Part shown: piece by piece, positions 24,841 to 34,672 of the stretch
Layout of the letters: every line of letters begins with the position of its first letter
Numbering within the stretch: the stretch's first letter is position 1
Source of the DNA: Bradyrhizobium lablabi
GTDB lineage: Bacteria > Pseudomonadota > Alphaproteobacteria > Rhizobiales > Xanthobacteraceae
Length of the DNA: 64,000 nt
Direction: 5' to 3'
NCBI RefSeq assembly: GCF_018129385.1
Contig: NZ_JAFCLN010000002.1
Location: 310,001 to 374,000, forward strand
Notes under the pieces: model-generated
What the model was told of the DNA's origin: nothing
The model's database searches: none
What the model saw: the letters and a program-made list of their open reading frames with translations, nothing else
Made by a program: the position numbers and the translations under genes

Positions 24841-27800
24841 AGCTTTCTGCCAAATCTCCCGCCGCCATGCTGGCGCCCGGCCGCGCGCTGACCTTTGCCA
24901 ATGTGGCCGAGGGCGCCGAAGGGCTGGTTGTTTCGGATCTGGCGCGCGCCATTGCCGCGCAGCCGAAGAAGCCGGCCGTCAGCCTCGCCGTGGTCTGCCG
25001 CGACGGCCCCCGCATGCAGCAACTGGCCCGCGCGCTGGAATTCTTTGCGCCCGATATCGCGGTGCTCCAGTTTCCGGCCTGGGATTGCCAGCCCTACGAC
25101 CGGGTGTCGCCGCATGGCGGTATTCTGGCCCAGCGCCTGACGACGCTGGCAAAGCTTTCGCGGCTGACCGGCAGCGACAAGCCGCTGATCGTGCTGACGA
25201 CGGTCAATGCCATCGTGCAGCGCGTGCCGTCGCGCGATGGCGTTGCCGCGCAGGCGCTGTCGGTCGCGCCGGGCAATGTCGTGCCGATGGATTCCATCGT
25301 CGCCTGGCTGGAGCACAACGGCTACAACCGATCCTCCACCGTGCGCGAGCCCGGGGAATATGCCGTGCGTGGCGGCATCCTCGATCTGTTTCCGGCCGGG
25401 CTCGAACAGCCCGTGCGCTTCGATTTCTTCGGCGATTCCCTGGAATCGATCCGCACGTTCGATGCGGAAACCCAGCGCACGCTGCTCGACATGCGCGGGC
25501 TCGATCTGGTGCCGGTGTCCGAATTCCAGCTAACCACCGACACCATCCGCCGCTTTCGCATGGGCTATGTCGCGGCCTTCGGCGCCCCGGAGCGCGACGA
25601 CCAGCTTTATGAAGCCGTCACCGAGGGGCGCCGTCATCCCGGCATGGAGCACTGGCTGCCGCTGTTCTCCGAGCGGATGGACACGCTGTTCGACTATCTC
25701 GACGGTGCGCCCGTTACGATCGAGCCGCAGGGCGAAGACGCTGCGCGCGAGCGATTCAAGCAGATCGCGGACTATTACGAAGCTCGCCGCGAGGCGCTGG
25801 AGCATCCCGGGGGCGGCGCGATCTACAAGCCGCTGCCGCCGGACCGGCTGTATCTGACCGAAGACGAATGGACGAAGCGACTGGGCAAGGCGGCGCTTGC
25901 CCGGCTGACGGCGTTTGCCGTGCCCGAAGGCACTGCCGATGTATTTGATGCCGGCGCGCGGCAGGGCCGCAATTTTACGCCGGAACGTGCCGACACCAAG
26001 GTCAACGTGTTCGAATCCGTCGTGGCGCATGTGCACGCGCTGCTGGCTCAGCGCAAGAAAGTGGTGATTGCGCTGTGGAGCGAAGGCTCGCGCGACCGCA
26101 TGGCCAGCATGCTGGCGGACCACAAGCTTGCCAACGTCACCAGCGTCAACACCTGGCGCACGGTGCAGGCAACACCGCGCAACGAGACCATGCTGGCCGT
26201 GCTCGGCATGGAGTCCGGTTTCGAGACCGACGAATTCGCCGTCATCAGCGAGCAGGACATTTTGGGCGACCGCCTGGTGCGGCCGCGCAAGGCGAGCCGC
26301 AAGCTCGACAATTTCATCTCGGAGGTCACAAGCCTGTCGTCGGGCGACCTCGTCGTCCATGTCGAGCACGGCATCGGCCGGTTTGTCGGGCTACAGACGC
26401 TGGAAGTATCGGGCGCGCCGCATGACTGTCTCGAGCTGCACTATGCCGCCGAGACAAAACTGTTCCTGCCGGTCGAGAACATCGAGCTGCTGTCGCGCTA
26501 CGGTTCCGATCACGCCAATGTCGAGCTGGACCGGCTCGGCGGCAGCGGCTGGCAGGCGCGCAAGGCAAAACTGAAGAACCGCATTCGCGAGATCGCGGGC
26601 GAACTGATCAAGATCGCGGCCGAGCGCATGCTCCACGAAGCGCCGAAAATGCCGGTGCAGCCGCATGTCTATGACGAGTTCTGCGCGCGCTTCCCGTATG
26701 AGGAAACTGAGGATCAACTAGGCGCCATCACCTCGACCTTGAAGGATCTGGAAGTCGGCCGGCCGATGGACCGGCTGATCTGCGGTGACGTCGGCTTTGG
26801 CAAGACCGAAGTGGCGCTGCGCGCGGCATTCGCGGTGGCGCTCGACGGCAAGCAGGTGGCTGTCGTCGTGCCGACGACGCTGCTGGCGCGTCAGCACAGC
26901 AAGACCTTCGCCGAACGCTTCAGAGGTTTCCCCGTCAATGTCGCGCAGGCTTCGCGGCTGATCCCGACCAAGGAACTCAACCAAGTCAAGAAGGGCCTGA
27001 CGGACGGCAGTGTCGATATCGTGGTCGGCACCCACGCGCTGCTCGGCAAGTCGATCAAGTTCCGCGATCTCGGCCTGCTGATCGTCGACGAGGAGCAGCA
27101 TTTCGGCGTCAGCCACAAGGAGCGCTTGAAGCAGCTTCGCGCCGAGGTGCATGTGCTGACGCTGAGCGCGACGCCGATTCCGCGCACATTGCAACTTGCG
27201 TTAACCGGCGTGCGCGAACTCTCGATCATTGCCTCGCCTCCGGTCGATCGGCTGGCGGTGCGCACCTTCGTGGCGCCGCATGATCCGCTGATGATCCGAG
27301 AGGCGCTGCTGCGCGAGCGCTATCGCGGCGGGCAGGCGTTCTATGTGGTGCCGCGGATCGAGGACCTCGCCAGCGTCAAGGATTTTCTCGACAAGAACGT
27401 GCCCGAGATGAAAGTCGCGGTCGCGCACGGCCAGATGCCGCCGACGGTGATCGAGGACATCATGTCCGCCTTCTACGACGGCAAATACGACATCCTGCTG
27501 TCGACCACGATCGTCGAGTCCGGCCTCGACATTCCCAATGCCAATACGCTGATCGTGCATCGCGCCGACATGTTTGGCCTGGCGCAGCTCTACCAGCTCC
27601 GTGGCCGCGTCGGCCGCTCCAAGCTGCGGGCCTATGCGCTGTTCACCTTGCCGGCGCAGCAAAAAATCACGGCGCAGGCGGAGCGGCGGCTGAAGGTGCT
27701 GCAATCCCTCGAAAACCTCGGCGCGGGCTTCCAGCTTGCCTCACACGACCTCGACATCCGCGGCGCCGGCAACCTGCTCGGCGAGGAACAGTCCGGCCAC

Positions 27801-28355
27801 ATCAAGGAAGTCGGCTTCGAGCTCTATCAATCGATGCTGGAAGAGGCGATCGTCAATCTCAAGGCCGGCGTTGCCGAGCCGGCCGCCGACCGCTGGTCGC
27901 CGCAGATCACCATCGGCATGCCTGTTCTGATCCCGGAGGACTACGTCAACGACTTGTCGGTGCGGCTGTCGCTGTACCGGCGGCTGGCCGACCTCGATAC
28001 CGACGAGGAGATCGACAATTTTGCCGCCGAGATGCGCGACCGCTTCGGCGTGCTGCCGGACGAGGTGCGCTATCTCTTCAAGGTGGCCGCGATCAAGGCT
28101 TATTGCCGGAGAGCCAATGTCGAGAAGGTCGACGCCGGCCCGAAGGGCGCCGTGCTCTCGTTCCGCGACAACAGTTTTGCGCAGCCGGAGCGCCTCGTCG
28201 CGTTCATCCGTCAGCACGGCCAGGCGGCCAAGGTGCGGCCGGACATGAAGGTGGTGTTCTTCCAGGACTGGGAGACGCCCGAGGAACGGCTGATGGGTAC
28301 GACGGAAATTTTGCGGCAGCTTGCCAATCTCGCCGAGAGCAAGAAGGCGGCCTAA
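24837..28355 (+). CDS. mfd: Transcription-repair coupling factor
   Basis: Mfd removes stalled RNA polymerase and recruits UvrA for repair. The 1172-aa protein has the UvrB-like N-terminal modules (FPAWDCQPYDRVSPH, REPGEYAVRGGILDLFP), the RNA-polymerase interaction domain (VHVEHGIGRFVGLQTL), and RecG-type helicase motifs: CGDVGFGKTEVALRAAF, DEEQHFGVSHKE, LSATPIPRTLQLAL, TTIVESGLDIPNANTLIV and QLYQLRGRVGRS, followed by the TRG and C-terminal UvrA-binding domain. Length is normal. It is translationally coupled to sdhE. Confidence 0.97.
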   Translation: MKLSAKSPAAMLAPGRALTFANVAEGAEGLVVSDLARAIAAQPKKPAVSLAVVCRDGPRMQQLARALEFFAPDIAVLQFPAWDCQPYDRVSPHGGILAQRLTTLAKLSRLTGSDKPLIVLTTVNAIVQRVPSRDGVAAQALSVAPGNVVPMDSIVAWLEHNGYNRSSTVREPGEYAVRGGILDLFPAGLEQPVRFDFFGDSLESIRTFDAETQRTLLDMRGLDLVPVSEFQLTTDTIRRFRMGYVAAFGAPERDDQLYEAVTEGRRHPGMEHWLPLFSERMDTLFDYLDGAPVTIEPQGEDAARERFKQIADYYEARREALEHPGGGAIYKPLPPDRLYLTEDEWTKRLGKAALARLTAFAVPEGTADVFDAGARQGRNFTPERADTKVNVFESVVAHVHALLAQRKKVVIALWSEGSRDRMASMLADHKLANVTSVNTWRTVQATPRNETMLAVLGMESGFETDEFAVISEQDILGDRLVRPRKASRKLDNFISEVTSLSSGDLVVHVEHGIGRFVGLQTLEVSGAPHDCLELHYAAETKLFLPVENIELLSRYGSDHANVELDRLGGSGWQARKAKLKNRIREIAGELIKIAAERMLHEAPKMPVQPHVYDEFCARFPYEETEDQLGAITSTLKDLEVGRPMDRLICGDVGFGKTEVALRAAFAVALDGKQVAVVVPTTLLARQHSKTFAERFRGFPVNVAQASRLIPTKELNQVKKGLTDGSVDIVVGTHALLGKSIKFRDLGLLIVDEEQHFGVSHKERLKQLRAEVHVLTLSATPIPRTLQLALTGVRELSIIASPPVDRLAVRTFVAPHDPLMIREALLRERYRGGQAFYVVPRIEDLASVKDFLDKNVPEMKVAVAHGQMPPTVIEDIMSAFYDGKYDILLSTTIVESGLDIPNANTLIVHRADMFGLAQLYQLRGRVGRSKLRAYALFTLPAQQKITAQAERRLKVLQSLENLGAGFQLASHDLDIRGAGNLLGEEQSGHIKEVGFELYQSMLEEAIVNLKAGVAEPAADRWSPQITIGMPVLIPEDYVNDLSVRLSLYRRLADLDTDEEIDNFAAEMRDRFGVLPDEVRYLFKVAAIKAYCRRANVEKVDAGPKGAVLSFRDNSFAQPERLVAFIRQHGQAAKVRPDMKVVFFQDWETPEERLMGTTEILRQLANLAESKKAA

Positions 28356-28409
28356 CGCAAGTCAGCCGCCGGCGTTGCCGCCGACGGCTGCTCTACGCGA
28401 TGTGATTGC

Positions 28410-28808
28410 TTACTTCGGATATTTGAACTCCGGCGCCTGCTTCAGCGCTTCCTTGGTGGTGTTCATCGACGCCACCCACTTGTCGTTCTTGGTGTCGTGG
28501 CGGATGCTCACCGACTGCGGCGATACCGCGACATAGCGTTCGCCGATACCGAGGAAGCCGCCGACCGACAGGATTAGCGCGTCGACCTGGTTGTTCTTGA
28601 TCGCGACGTCGGTGATCTCGCCGACATTCTCGTCCTTCTGGTTATAGACGTTCAGGCCCTTCAGCTTGGAGCTGAACATCTCGTCCTTGCCGACGGTCGA
28701 GAATTTGGCTTCGGCCGGCGCCGTGCCGGTGGTGGTCTTGGTGTCCTGCGCCACGGCGGGCGCCGCTAGGACGGCGAGCGAAGCGGCGATCAGTGCAATT
28801 TTCCTCAT
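28410..28808 (-). CDS. Exported PRC-barrel domain protein (132 aa)
   Basis: GGAGGAGAAT immediately precedes the ATG at 28808. A signal peptide (MRKIALIAASLAVLAAPAVA, cleavage before QDTK) is followed by a PRC-barrel: GLNVYNQKDENVGEITDVAIKN, VDALILSVGGFLGIGERYVAV. Such single-barrel exported proteins are widespread in Rhizobiales and may respond to envelope stress, but function is unknown. It is convergent with mfd. Confidence 0.85.
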   Translation of the reverse strand: MRKIALIAASLAVLAAPAVAQDTKTTTGTAPAEAKFSTVGKDEMFSSKLKGLNVYNQKDENVGEITDVAIKNNQVDALILSVGGFLGIGERYVAVSPQSVSIRHDTKNDKWVASMNTTKEALKQAPEFKYPK

Positions 28809-28874
28809 ATTCTCCTCCAGTGCATTGCCCAAACGACAATGCGAGGAGGGAGCGGTTGTTCCTTCAGGAAATCT

Positions 28875-30101
28875 TCAGGAGGCCGCCCGTTGGGCGGCGT
28901 CATCCAACCGGGCGAGCAGCGATTTCGCGGAGTCGTGCGGCATCAGCGTTGCGACCGTCACGAGGGGCTCGGCGCGCGTATCGCGCTTGCCATGGCGGGT
29001 GTGGCGCATCACGGCGGACAGGCGGCGGGCGATCATGTGGGCATTGCGCAAATCCGTTTCGGCAAAGACGACGATCACCGAGCCGTCGCTGCAGGCCGCG
29101 CCGAAATCGCTCTGGCGCATCAGGCGGCTGATGATGCGGGCGCCGTCAAACTGCGCGCGGGCATGGGTGGGATCGAAGGCAAAGCGCGCCACCGACAGGC
29201 CGCTGCCGCCGGACTGGGCCTGATAGACGGCGGTCGCGAAATCACGCTCGAAGGCGGCCGGGGTCAGAAGCCCCGTGCGGGCATCCACGAGGCCGTTGGC
29301 ATCGATCGACCGCAGCATCCGGCTCAGATGCACCTCGAAGGCGTGCTGGTGCACCATCGGCAAGATCGACGCGGCAACGCGGGCGGGATCTCCGGCAATC
29401 AGTTCGAGATTGGCAAGATCGTAACTGGCTTGAACGTTTCCCGTTGTCACAACGACGGGCAAATTGCGGAAGCGCACATCCTCCGACAGTACGGTGAGGA
29501 AGGCATCGACCACCCGCGGGGCAAAGCCTTCGCCGAGCACGATCCCGTCAATGTCGCGGGTGTTGAGATGCTTTGCGGCGGCCTCGATACTGAGCGCGCC
29601 GACCACGCCCATGCGCTCGCCGAGCGCGACGGACAGCGCAGGATAGGCGCCGCCGCGGCCGATCAACAGGACGGTCGCATCGCGCGCGGGATCGATATCC
29701 GACATTACGGCGCGCCGCGGCGGATCGAGCCGTCGCATCACGGTGGCATGTAAGGAGCGCACCCGCAGCGCGGAATAGAGACGCGCAAACAGGCGTTCCG
29801 GATGATTGCCGCTGTAGGTGAAGGGAATGGCGTTGTCAGGCAGCCGCGCTTCGGGATCGATCACGATCAGCGGCAGATAGGGCTCACGCGCGGCGATCTG
29901 CGCGGCCAACGCAGCGAAGGCAGACTTGTCGATGCCGAAGGAGGAAATGAGCACCGCGCCAGGCCGCAATTGCTCGACGGCTCGCACGGCGTCCGCCCAG
30001 CCGGCATCGATTACCGGAAACAGTTTTGTCTCATCCAGCGCCGCTGCGAATGACGGGCGCCCGCCTGTGGAAACGATAAGGATCGGGCCTTGCTGGGACA
30101 T
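28875..30101 (-). CDS. Response-regulator-like protein with degenerate GGDEF domain
   Basis: The 408-aa protein has an N-terminal receiver-like half with alternating strands and helices (ILIVSTGG, PGAVLISSFGID, LPLIVIDPEARL) and a second such unit (ATVLLIGRGGA, IDGIVLGEGF, LPVVVTTGN). The C-terminal 150 residues have the GGDEF domain entry motif DARTGLLTPAAFERDF and the helix FDGARIISRLMRQSDF. Where GGDEF should be there is only CSDGSVIVVF, so cyclic-di-GMP synthesis is not expected. It probably acts as a regulatory or binding module. It starts 82 bp after the next upstream gene on the same strand. Confidence 0.7.
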   Translation of the reverse strand: MSQQGPILIVSTGGRPSFAAALDETKLFPVIDAGWADAVRAVEQLRPGAVLISSFGIDKSAFAALAAQIAAREPYLPLIVIDPEARLPDNAIPFTYSGNHPERLFARLYSALRVRSLHATVMRRLDPPRRAVMSDIDPARDATVLLIGRGGAYPALSVALGERMGVVGALSIEAAAKHLNTRDIDGIVLGEGFAPRVVDAFLTVLSEDVRFRNLPVVVTTGNVQASYDLANLELIAGDPARVAASILPMVHQHAFEVHLSRMLRSIDANGLVDARTGLLTPAAFERDFATAVYQAQSGGSGLSVARFAFDPTHARAQFDGARIISRLMRQSDFGAACSDGSVIVVFAETDLRNAHMIARRLSAVMRHTRHGKRDTRAEPLVTVATLMPHDSAKSLLARLDDAAQRAAS

Positions 30102-30183
30102 CAGATATCGCGACCTCCGGATTGAGGTAGCGATCCTAGGTTTGCCGGCTTAATGCGAGGTCAACAATCTCGCGGCCGCTTCC

Positions 30184-31704
30184 TCACGCCGCTCCGGCCC
30201 GATCACGAAAGGCTTCCACCATCAAGGGGTTAAGGCCGAGTTCTGAGAGCGCGTCGCGGGCGCGGGCATTGTCGTGGGCGCGGCCGGCGAGCCGGTAGCC
30301 GCTCATGCGGTCCGGCAGTGCGGTGAGGAGGGCGCCCTGGCCGAGGCGCTTGGCCCATTCCTGCAAATCCTGCGCGAGGAAACGGTAGCCGCCGACGGCC
30401 ATGATGCCGGATGGTGGTGCCGTGATGTGGACAGCGCCGGTGGCGCGATCGAGGCGCGCGGAATAGTCGGTGTCGACATAATCGCGCGGCGGCGAAGCGA
30501 TCATGGAATCGTTCGGCGGCGGGGGCGGCGCGTAGGCCGCAACCGGCACCATCGGCCCACGCAGGCCAAGCGTGCCGCGCGGCGTCAGCAAAATTTCTCC
30601 GGCGATGGAAGAGCCGGGCAGTTCGCGCGGGGCGCCGTGCGGGCCCGGCTTGATGGGAGCTGCCGAACCGTCGGCGCCGCGCCGCGCGCCGAACAGGCCG
30701 GCCTCGCCAAACAGGTAGACATCGGTGAGGCTCGCCTGTTGCGCGCTCCAGGCCGCGCTGGAGGCCACCTGTTCGGGCGCGCGCCAGAGACCGATCACGT
30801 TACGCAGCTTCGGCAACCGCGCAAGGTCGAGCTCGTCCAGCCGCAGCGCCAGTTGCGCGGGCGCCACCAGTGTGTCGCATTCGTACTCGTTGATCTCGCG
30901 CTCCAGCACCTCGTGATCGAAGGGGTGATGGAACGCCAGCCTGCCGCCGGTCAGCAGCCAGATGGTGAGCGACGACACCACGCCTGCAAAAGAGCAGGGT
31001 GCGAAAGCGGACATAATGGTCGCACCCTGCGGCACGTCGCTTTCGAGCGAGACCGCAAGGCCGGCCGCGATCACACTCAGATGCGTCCGCGGCACCGCGC
31101 GAAAACCGTCCGAGGTGACGTCGAAGGAGACCAGAGCCGCCTTGCGGCCGTCCTGGATCACCGTGCGCCGTGTCGGCGATTCCGCCGCGATCGCCCGGTC
31201 GAGCGAGGCCATGCCTTCCGGCAAATCGTCGCCGAAGCCGCAGACATGGCGGATCGAAAAACATTCCGCCGCCGCGTTCATGGCGATGTCGGCGTGCACG
31301 ACGCCATCGATGCGGCCGGAGGTGACGACGGCGCGCGCCCCGGTGCGGTTGAGCGCGACGGTCAACTCCGCCTGCCGCCATAGCAGCGGCAGCACCGCCA
31401 CGATCAGGCCGGCGCGATGGGCGGCCAATACGGTGAGCGCGAACTCGATCGTGTTCGGCAGCTGCACCGCGATCACGGAATTGGCCGGCAGGCCCGACTC
31501 GATGAAATGTGCCGCCAGTGCCGAGATCGCGCGATCGGCCTGGGCATAGGTCAGCCGTTTGGGCGGCTGGCCGGTGATGCGGGGCTTGTTCAGGGGATCG
31601 AGCAGCGCCAGCGCGTCGGGCTGCCGCGCCAGAATTCGCTGGAACAGGACGTCTAACGTCGGCGAGGCGTTGGAATAGGTCACGGCGTCACTTCGGTTGT
31701 GCAT
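30184..31704 (-). CDS. Class I adenylate-forming enzyme-like protein lacking the P-loop
   Basis: The fold is that of AMP-binding acyl-CoA synthetases: RLTYAQADRAISALAAHF, VIAVQLPNTIEFALTVLAAHRAGLIVAVLP (here shown in parts), YLFGEAGLFGAR, and a C-terminal lid with RDYVDTDYSARLD and GGYRFLAQDLQEW. The ATP-binding loop normally TSGTTGxPKG reads FDVTSDGFRAVPRTH, without its Gly/Thr run or Lys, and the last catalytic Lys region is also changed. It may be inactive or use another chemistry. It overlaps the upstream binding-protein gene by 17 bp, so the two are cotranscribed. Confidence 0.72.
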   Translation of the reverse strand: MHNRSDAVTYSNASPTLDVLFQRILARQPDALALLDPLNKPRITGQPPKRLTYAQADRAISALAAHFIESGLPANSVIAVQLPNTIEFALTVLAAHRAGLIVAVLPLLWRQAELTVALNRTGARAVVTSGRIDGVVHADIAMNAAAECFSIRHVCGFGDDLPEGMASLDRAIAAESPTRRTVIQDGRKAALVSFDVTSDGFRAVPRTHLSVIAAGLAVSLESDVPQGATIMSAFAPCSFAGVVSSLTIWLLTGGRLAFHHPFDHEVLEREINEYECDTLVAPAQLALRLDELDLARLPKLRNVIGLWRAPEQVASSAAWSAQQASLTDVYLFGEAGLFGARRGADGSAAPIKPGPHGAPRELPGSSIAGEILLTPRGTLGLRGPMVPVAAYAPPPPPNDSMIASPPRDYVDTDYSARLDRATGAVHITAPPSGIMAVGGYRFLAQDLQEWAKRLGQGALLTALPDRMSGYRLAGRAHDNARARDALSELGLNPLMVEAFRDRAGAA

Positions 31705-33595
31705 CCACCTTGTGCCACCAGGTTTCCGGCAGGTATCCGGACAACGCGGTGGTCGACGGCTTTTCTATCCGATTCCACCGCGCGATCCATTGCTCGGCGA
31801 CGTTAAAAAGCGGGATACCGTAGAAACCCGACATCAGAGCGCGGTCCAGCGCCCGCACCGCGGAAATGAACGCCGGCCGCTCGCGCGCCTCCAGGATCGC
31901 CGCGATCATCGCGTCGATGGCCGGGTCCTTGGCGCCCATGTAGTTGCGGGTGCCCGGGATGTCGGCGGCTTCGCTGCCCCAATAGAAGGATTGCTCGTTG
32001 CCGGGCGAGAGCGACTGGTCCCAGCGGTTTTGCAGCATGTCGAACTCATAGCCGAGCCGGCGCTGGTCGAACTGGACGGGATCGACGGCGCGCACGCTCG
32101 CCTCGATGCCGACGCGCTTGAGGTCGCGCTGATAGGCGAGCGCAATGCGCTCCTGATCGCGCGTGGTGCACAGGATTTCGAAGGTGAGGGGAGCTTTTGT
32201 GGCGCGGTTGCGCAGCACCGCGCCGTCGAGCTCGTAGCCGGCCTCCGACAACAGCGCGAGCGCACTGCGCAGCGTGGCGCGGTCGCGGCCCGAGCCGTCA
32301 GTGACGGGCAGACGATAGCTGCCGTCGAGAATGTCGGGCGCGATGGTCGACAGATACGGCTTTAGCAGCTCGCGCTCGCGCGCGTCGGCGTTAACTCCAT
32401 AGGCCGACAATTCCGAGCCGGCGTAATAGCTCGCCGTTCTGCCGTAGAGACCGAAGAAGTAGTTCTTGTTGATCCATTCGAAATCGAACAGCAGTGTTAG
32501 CGCCCTCCGTACGCGGATATCGGAAAATACCGGACGGCGGGTGTTGAAGACGAGGAATTCCGACGGCTGCGGCACGCCCGGCCGGATGGTGTCGCGGATC
32601 ACTTCGCCGCTGCGGGCGGCCGGGAAATCGTAGCCGTCATGCCAGCGCAGCGGCTCCTGCTCGACACGAAAATCGTAGAGCCCACGCTTGAACGCCTCGA
32701 ACTGGGCGTTGGACTCGCGGAAGAAATCGAGCCTGATCTCGTCGAAATTCCACAGGCCGCGATTAACGGGGAGATCGCGGCCCCAATAGTCGGGGTTGCG
32801 GGTGAGCGTCACGCTGGCGCCCGGCTTCACCGCGCTGACGCGATACGGGCCCGATCCGACCGGCCCCGTCATGCTGGTTTCCTCAAAGGTCGCGGGGTCG
32901 ACGGCGTGGCGCGGCAACACCGGCATCAGCCCGAGGATCAACGGCAGTTCGCGATCGTTGGCGCCCGCCAGATCGAAGCGAACCGTGAGCGGATCGACCG
33001 CCTCGGCCTTTGCGACTTTCGCATAGTACTGCCGGTGGTTGGGGCGGCCCTTGTCGCGCAGCAGGGCCCAGGAGAACAGCACGTCATCGGCGGTAACAGG
33101 CTTGCCGTCCGAAAAGCGCGCGCGGGGATCGATGCGGAAGGTGACGTAGCTTCGCGTATCGTCGGTCTCGACCGTTTTGGCGATCAGGCCATACAGCGTG
33201 AAGGCTTCGTCGTTGCCGCGCGCCATCAGGCTTTCGATGACAAAGCCCCGCATCTGCTGCACGGCAAGGCCGCGCACGATCAGCGGGTTGAGGCTGTCGA
33301 AGGTTCCCAAAATGCCCCAGACCAGGCGGCCGCCCTTGGGCGCCGCGGGATTGGCATAGGGCATGTGGGTGAAATCGGCCGGCAGCGCCGGTGCGCCGTG
33401 CATCGCGATGGCGTGGGCTTCCGTGGCTTCAGCGCGGCCGCCGCCCTTTCCGAATATGAGCCCGCAGGCGAGCAGGGCGCAGGCCAGACGCCGGCCGCCG
33501 ATCGCCCCCAAAACGCCTTTTCCCGCGTGCGGATTTGATTCGGAAATTTTCACCCGCGAAGCTTTACCACAGGCATCGGTGCGCAGCCGCGACAT
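31688..33595 (-). CDS. ABC transporter substrate-binding protein, family 5 (YejA-like)
   Basis: The 635-aa protein has a hydrophobic export segment (LACALLACGLIFG) after a long basic N-region, then the family 5 solute-binding fold: FTHMPYANPAAPKGGRLVWG and GTFDSLNPLIVRG near residue 75, DDTRSYVTFRIDPRARFSDG and VTADDVLFSW, which are typical of YejA/microcin C-type oligopeptide-binding proteins. No YejBEF permease or ATPase genes are adjacent in the window. The true start may be an internal GTG, since the first 25 residues are not signal-like. It is followed by the adenylate-forming-like gene with overlap. Confidence 0.82.
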   Translation of the reverse strand: MSRLRTDACGKASRVKISESNPHAGKGVLGAIGGRRLACALLACGLIFGKGGGRAEATEAHAIAMHGAPALPADFTHMPYANPAAPKGGRLVWGILGTFDSLNPLIVRGLAVQQMRGFVIESLMARGNDEAFTLYGLIAKTVETDDTRSYVTFRIDPRARFSDGKPVTADDVLFSWALLRDKGRPNHRQYYAKVAKAEAVDPLTVRFDLAGANDRELPLILGLMPVLPRHAVDPATFEETSMTGPVGSGPYRVSAVKPGASVTLTRNPDYWGRDLPVNRGLWNFDEIRLDFFRESNAQFEAFKRGLYDFRVEQEPLRWHDGYDFPAARSGEVIRDTIRPGVPQPSEFLVFNTRRPVFSDIRVRRALTLLFDFEWINKNYFFGLYGRTASYYAGSELSAYGVNADARERELLKPYLSTIAPDILDGSYRLPVTDGSGRDRATLRSALALLSEAGYELDGAVLRNRATKAPLTFEILCTTRDQERIALAYQRDLKRVGIEASVRAVDPVQFDQRRLGYEFDMLQNRWDQSLSPGNEQSFYWGSEAADIPGTRNYMGAKDPAIDAMIAAILEARERPAFISAVRALDRALMSGFYGIPLFNVAEQWIARWNRIEKPSTTALSGYLPETWWHKVDAQPK

Positions 33596-33780
33596 CGGTC
33601 AAAGATACTTGTCGGCATTGATCTTTTCGTCCGCCGCTGTATTGAAGGCGGGCAATTGATCTAGGCGGCGGAACCTGTCACGCATCCGCCTCAATTGGCA
33701 AAGAGACAGCCGCCCCAAGCGGCTCAGGCGTCGGTACCCGCAGCGGGTCGGGTGCTCCGGTTCAGAAAGGGTTTTCCGCA

Positions 33781-34614
33781 ATGAATTTCCGTATCTTGGC
33801 CGGTTCGATCCGGCCGCATGGGCGGGTTTTCGCCTTGTTGGCAGCGACCAGCCTGTCTGCGGCGCTCCTGATTTCCAACGCGGAAGCTCAACAGCCGGCT
33901 CCGGCTCCCGGTGCGCCGGCTGCTCCCAAGGCGCCGCCGAAGGCGGCCCCTCCGAAGGCCGCGCCGAAGGCTCCGGCACCTGCTGCCCAAGCTCCGGCCG
34001 CGGGTGCACCTGCCCAAGCCCAGGCTCCGGCTGGCCAGCAGCAGCCCCAGGAGCAGCAGATCCAGTTGATCTACGCGCCCTGGACGAAGTTCTGCCTCAA
34101 GGGCCAGGACGCCGCCGCCAAGCAGGTCTGCTTCACCGGCAAGGACGGTCGCATCGAGTCCGGCCAGCCCGTAATCGCCGCCGTCATCATCGAGCCGGAA
34201 GGCGAGCCGAAAAAGATTTTGCGCGTGACGCTGCCGCTCGGCATGCAGCTCCAGCACGGCACCCGGATCATCATCGACAGCAACCAGCCGCAGCAGGCCG
34301 GCTATGTGATCTGCTTCGCCAACGGCTGTATGTCGGACTACGAAGCGACCCCCGAGATGATCGCCAACCTGAAGAAGGGGCAAAACCTCGTCGTGCAGGC
34401 GATCAACTCCAACGGCGCCCCGCTGACGCTGCCGCTGCCGCTGGCCGGCGAATTCGCAAAAGCCTATGACGGCCCGCCGACCGATCCGAAGGTGTTCGAG
34501 GAAAACCAGAAGAAGCTACAGGAAGAGCTTCAGAAGCGCGCCGAAGAGGCCCGCAAAAAGCTCGAGGCCAATCCGCCCGCCGGAACGCCGGCGGCCAATC
34601 CGGCGGCGAAATAA
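33781..34614 (+). CDS. Invasion-associated locus B (IalB) family protein
   Basis: After a signal peptide (LLAATSLSAALLISNAEAQ) comes a Pro/Ala/Lys-rich linker of about 55 residues (APKAPPKAAPPKAAPKAP), then the IalB domain: LIYAPWTKFCLKGQD, QVCFTGKDGRIESGQPV, LRVTLPLGMQLQHGTRIIID and GYVICFANGCMSDYEA with four cysteines that probably form two disulfides. The C-terminus is a charged helix (EENQKKLQEELQKRAEEARKK). IalB proteins are periplasmic; in Bartonella one contributes to erythrocyte invasion, while in free-living alphaproteobacteria the role is unknown. The start at 33781 fits the export signal. An intrinsic terminator follows. Confidence 0.88.
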   Translation: MNFRILAGSIRPHGRVFALLAATSLSAALLISNAEAQQPAPAPGAPAAPKAPPKAAPPKAAPKAPAPAAQAPAAGAPAQAQAPAGQQQPQEQQIQLIYAPWTKFCLKGQDAAAKQVCFTGKDGRIESGQPVIAAVIIEPEGEPKKILRVTLPLGMQLQHGTRIIIDSNQPQQAGYVICFANGCMSDYEATPEMIANLKKGQNLVVQAINSNGAPLTLPLPLAGEFAKAYDGPPTDPKVFEENQKKLQEELQKRAEEARKKLEANPPAGTPAANPAAK

Positions 34615-34634
34615 GCCGCATGGTCCAGCAACGA

Positions 34635-34663
34635 AAAGGCGCCCGAGCAGGGCGCCTTTATTT
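34635..34663 (+). terminator. Rho-independent terminator of the ialB-type gene
   Basis: AAAGGCGCCC (34635-34644) pairs exactly with GGGCGCCTTT (34650-34659) across GAGCA, followed by ATTTTG. It lies 20 bp after the stop. Confidence 0.88.
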
Positions 34664-34672
34664 TGTCTCAAC

